This document shows positions 5,878 through 6,510 of a DNA stretch of 6,510 nt, in pieces. The DNA comes from Acidimicrobiaceae bacterium (GTDB lineage Bacteria > Actinomycetota > Acidimicrobiia > Acidimicrobiales > Ilumatobacteraceae), in NCBI GenBank assembly GCA_003154135.1, contig PMCN01000075.1, positions 1 through 6,510 on the forward strand, written 5' to 3'. Numbering within the stretch: the first letter of the stretch is position 1; each line of letters starts with the position of its first letter. The position numbers and the translations under genes are program-made. The notes beneath the pieces are model-generated. The model had not been told where the DNA came from and did not search any database. It worked only from the letters and a program-made list of their open reading frames with translations.

Positions 5878-6510
5878 TCAGATCGAGCGGCCCGCAGCCT
5901 TCCAGTACTCGTCCTTCAACAACCGCTTGTAGAGCTTGCCGGTGGGGTGGCGGGGGAGCTCGTCGCGGAAGTCGATGGTGCGCGGGCACTTCACGTCGGC
6001 GAGGTGCTCTCTGCAGAACGCGATGAGCTCCTTCGAGAGGGCGGCGGCGTCGGCGGCGGTGGCCGGCATCTCGGCCGGCTGCACGACGGCCTTCACCTCC
6101 TCGCCGAAGTCGTCGTTGGGCACACCGAACACGGCGACGTCGACCACCTTGGGGTGGCCGACCAACACGTTCTCGGCCTCCTGCGGGTAGATGTTCACAC
6201 CACCCGAGATGATCATGTAGGCCTTGCGATCGGTGAGGAACAAGAAGTTGTCGTCGGTGAGGTAGCCCACGTCGCCGAGCGTGCTCCACGGTTGCGTGGG
6301 GTGCCGCGAGCTCCTCGTCTTCTCGCTGTCGTTGTGGTACTCGAACGTGGCGCCACCCTCGAAGTAGATGGTGCCGCTCTCGCCGCGTGGCAGCTCCTCG
6401 CCCTCGTCGCCGCAGATGTGGAGCGTGCAGCCGATGGGCGTGCCCACGGTGCCGGGGTGGGCCAGCCACATGTCGCTGTTGCAGTAGACGAAGCCGTTGC
6501 CCTCGGTGCC
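5878..6510 (-). CDS. AMP-forming acyl-CoA synthetase, C-terminal part (N-terminus beyond the window)
   Basis: The last 210 residues of an ANL-superfamily acyl-CoA ligase, which activates a carboxylic acid to an acyl-adenylate and then to its CoA thioester. Numbered from the first visible residue: GTEGNG at 1-6 (core motif A5), STLGDVGYL at 76-84 with ATP-ribose-binding Asp80, the hinge LTDRKAYMIISGGVNIYP at 92-109 with Arg95, and PTGKLYKR at 189-196 with the adenylation Lys192. The C-terminal lid domain is complete and ends at a normal stop. The hinge and the VKCPR/ELPRHPTGK blocks resemble FadD-type fatty-acyl or steroid side-chain CoA synthetases of actinobacteria, but the acid-binding pocket lies outside the window, so the substrate cannot be judged. 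About 300 N-terminal residues and the start lie beyond 6510. It converges on the oxidoreductase gene with 4 bp between stops and belongs to a separate transcription unit. Confidence 0.93.
   Translation of the reverse strand, partial: GTEGNGFVYCNSDMWLAHPGTVGTPIGCTLHICGDEGEELPRGESGTIYFEGGATFEYHNDSEKTRSSRHPTQPWSTLGDVGYLTDDNFLFLTDRKAYMIISGGVNIYPQEAENVLVGHPKVVDVAVFGVPNDDFGEEVKAVVQPAEMPATAADAAALSKELIAFCREHLADVKCPRTIDFRDELPRHPTGKLYKRLLKDEYWKAAGRSI

Noticed and set aside
6060..6080. GGCCGGC repeated either side of a short spacer, able to form a hairpin
   Set aside because: It lies inside the acyl-CoA synthetase gene, encoding an Ala/Pro-rich linker. Short GGCCGGC words are common by chance in such GC-rich DNA.
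1..6510. Signs of a defence system, mobile element, CRISPR array or tRNA gene
   Set aside because: No transposase, integrase, repeat-spacer pattern, nuclease, reverse transcriptase or tRNA-like fold was seen. All coding space is taken by metabolic enzymes.

Overview
The window is high-GC, gene-dense bacterial DNA with G/C-dominated third codon positions. Promoter candidates lack Shine-Dalgarno leaders and genes overlap by a few bases. This suggests a high-GC actinobacterium. The Acidimicrobiia (Ilumatobacter-like) are a reasonable guess from protein flavour, but no marker gene is present to prove it. Six protein-coding genes fill almost the whole window, and two of them run off the ends. No RNA gene, mobile element, CRISPR array or long non-coding stretch is visible.

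Left part, minus strand (reading right to left from 3530 to 1): a tight three-gene unit. It encodes a short cytoplasmic glycerophosphodiester phosphodiesterase, a gamma-glutamyltransferase-family Ntn-hydrolase that starts on a GTG inside the end of the previous gene, and a cytosine-deaminase-like amidohydrolase cut by the window edge. All three are hydrolases for small polar molecules and none has a visible signal peptide. A role in cytoplasmic salvage of phosphodiester, amide or ring-nitrogen compounds is therefore plausible, but it is inferred.

Middle, plus strand (3553 to 5873): an aldehyde dehydrogenase followed, with a 4-base ATGA overlap, by a Gfo/Idh/MocA-family NAD(P)-dependent oxidoreductase. 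Together they look like a two-step oxidation module for a sugar-like or short hydroxy-aldehyde substrate, identity unknown. This unit and the hydrolase unit diverge from only 22 bp. Within those bases each direction has a -10-like hexamer exactly 7 bp before its ATG, a mirrored leaderless promoter arrangement.

Right end, minus strand: the C-terminal 210 residues of an AMP-forming acyl-CoA synthetase. It converges on the oxidoreductase with only 4 bp between the stop codons. A perfect 7-bp stem hairpin lies at the end of the oxidoreductase gene.

No clearly new multi-gene system was found. The most interesting points are the 22-bp mirrored promoter, the non-classical active-site pockets of the glutamyltransferase-like and deaminase-like enzymes, and the unusual gene combination of the hydrolase operon.
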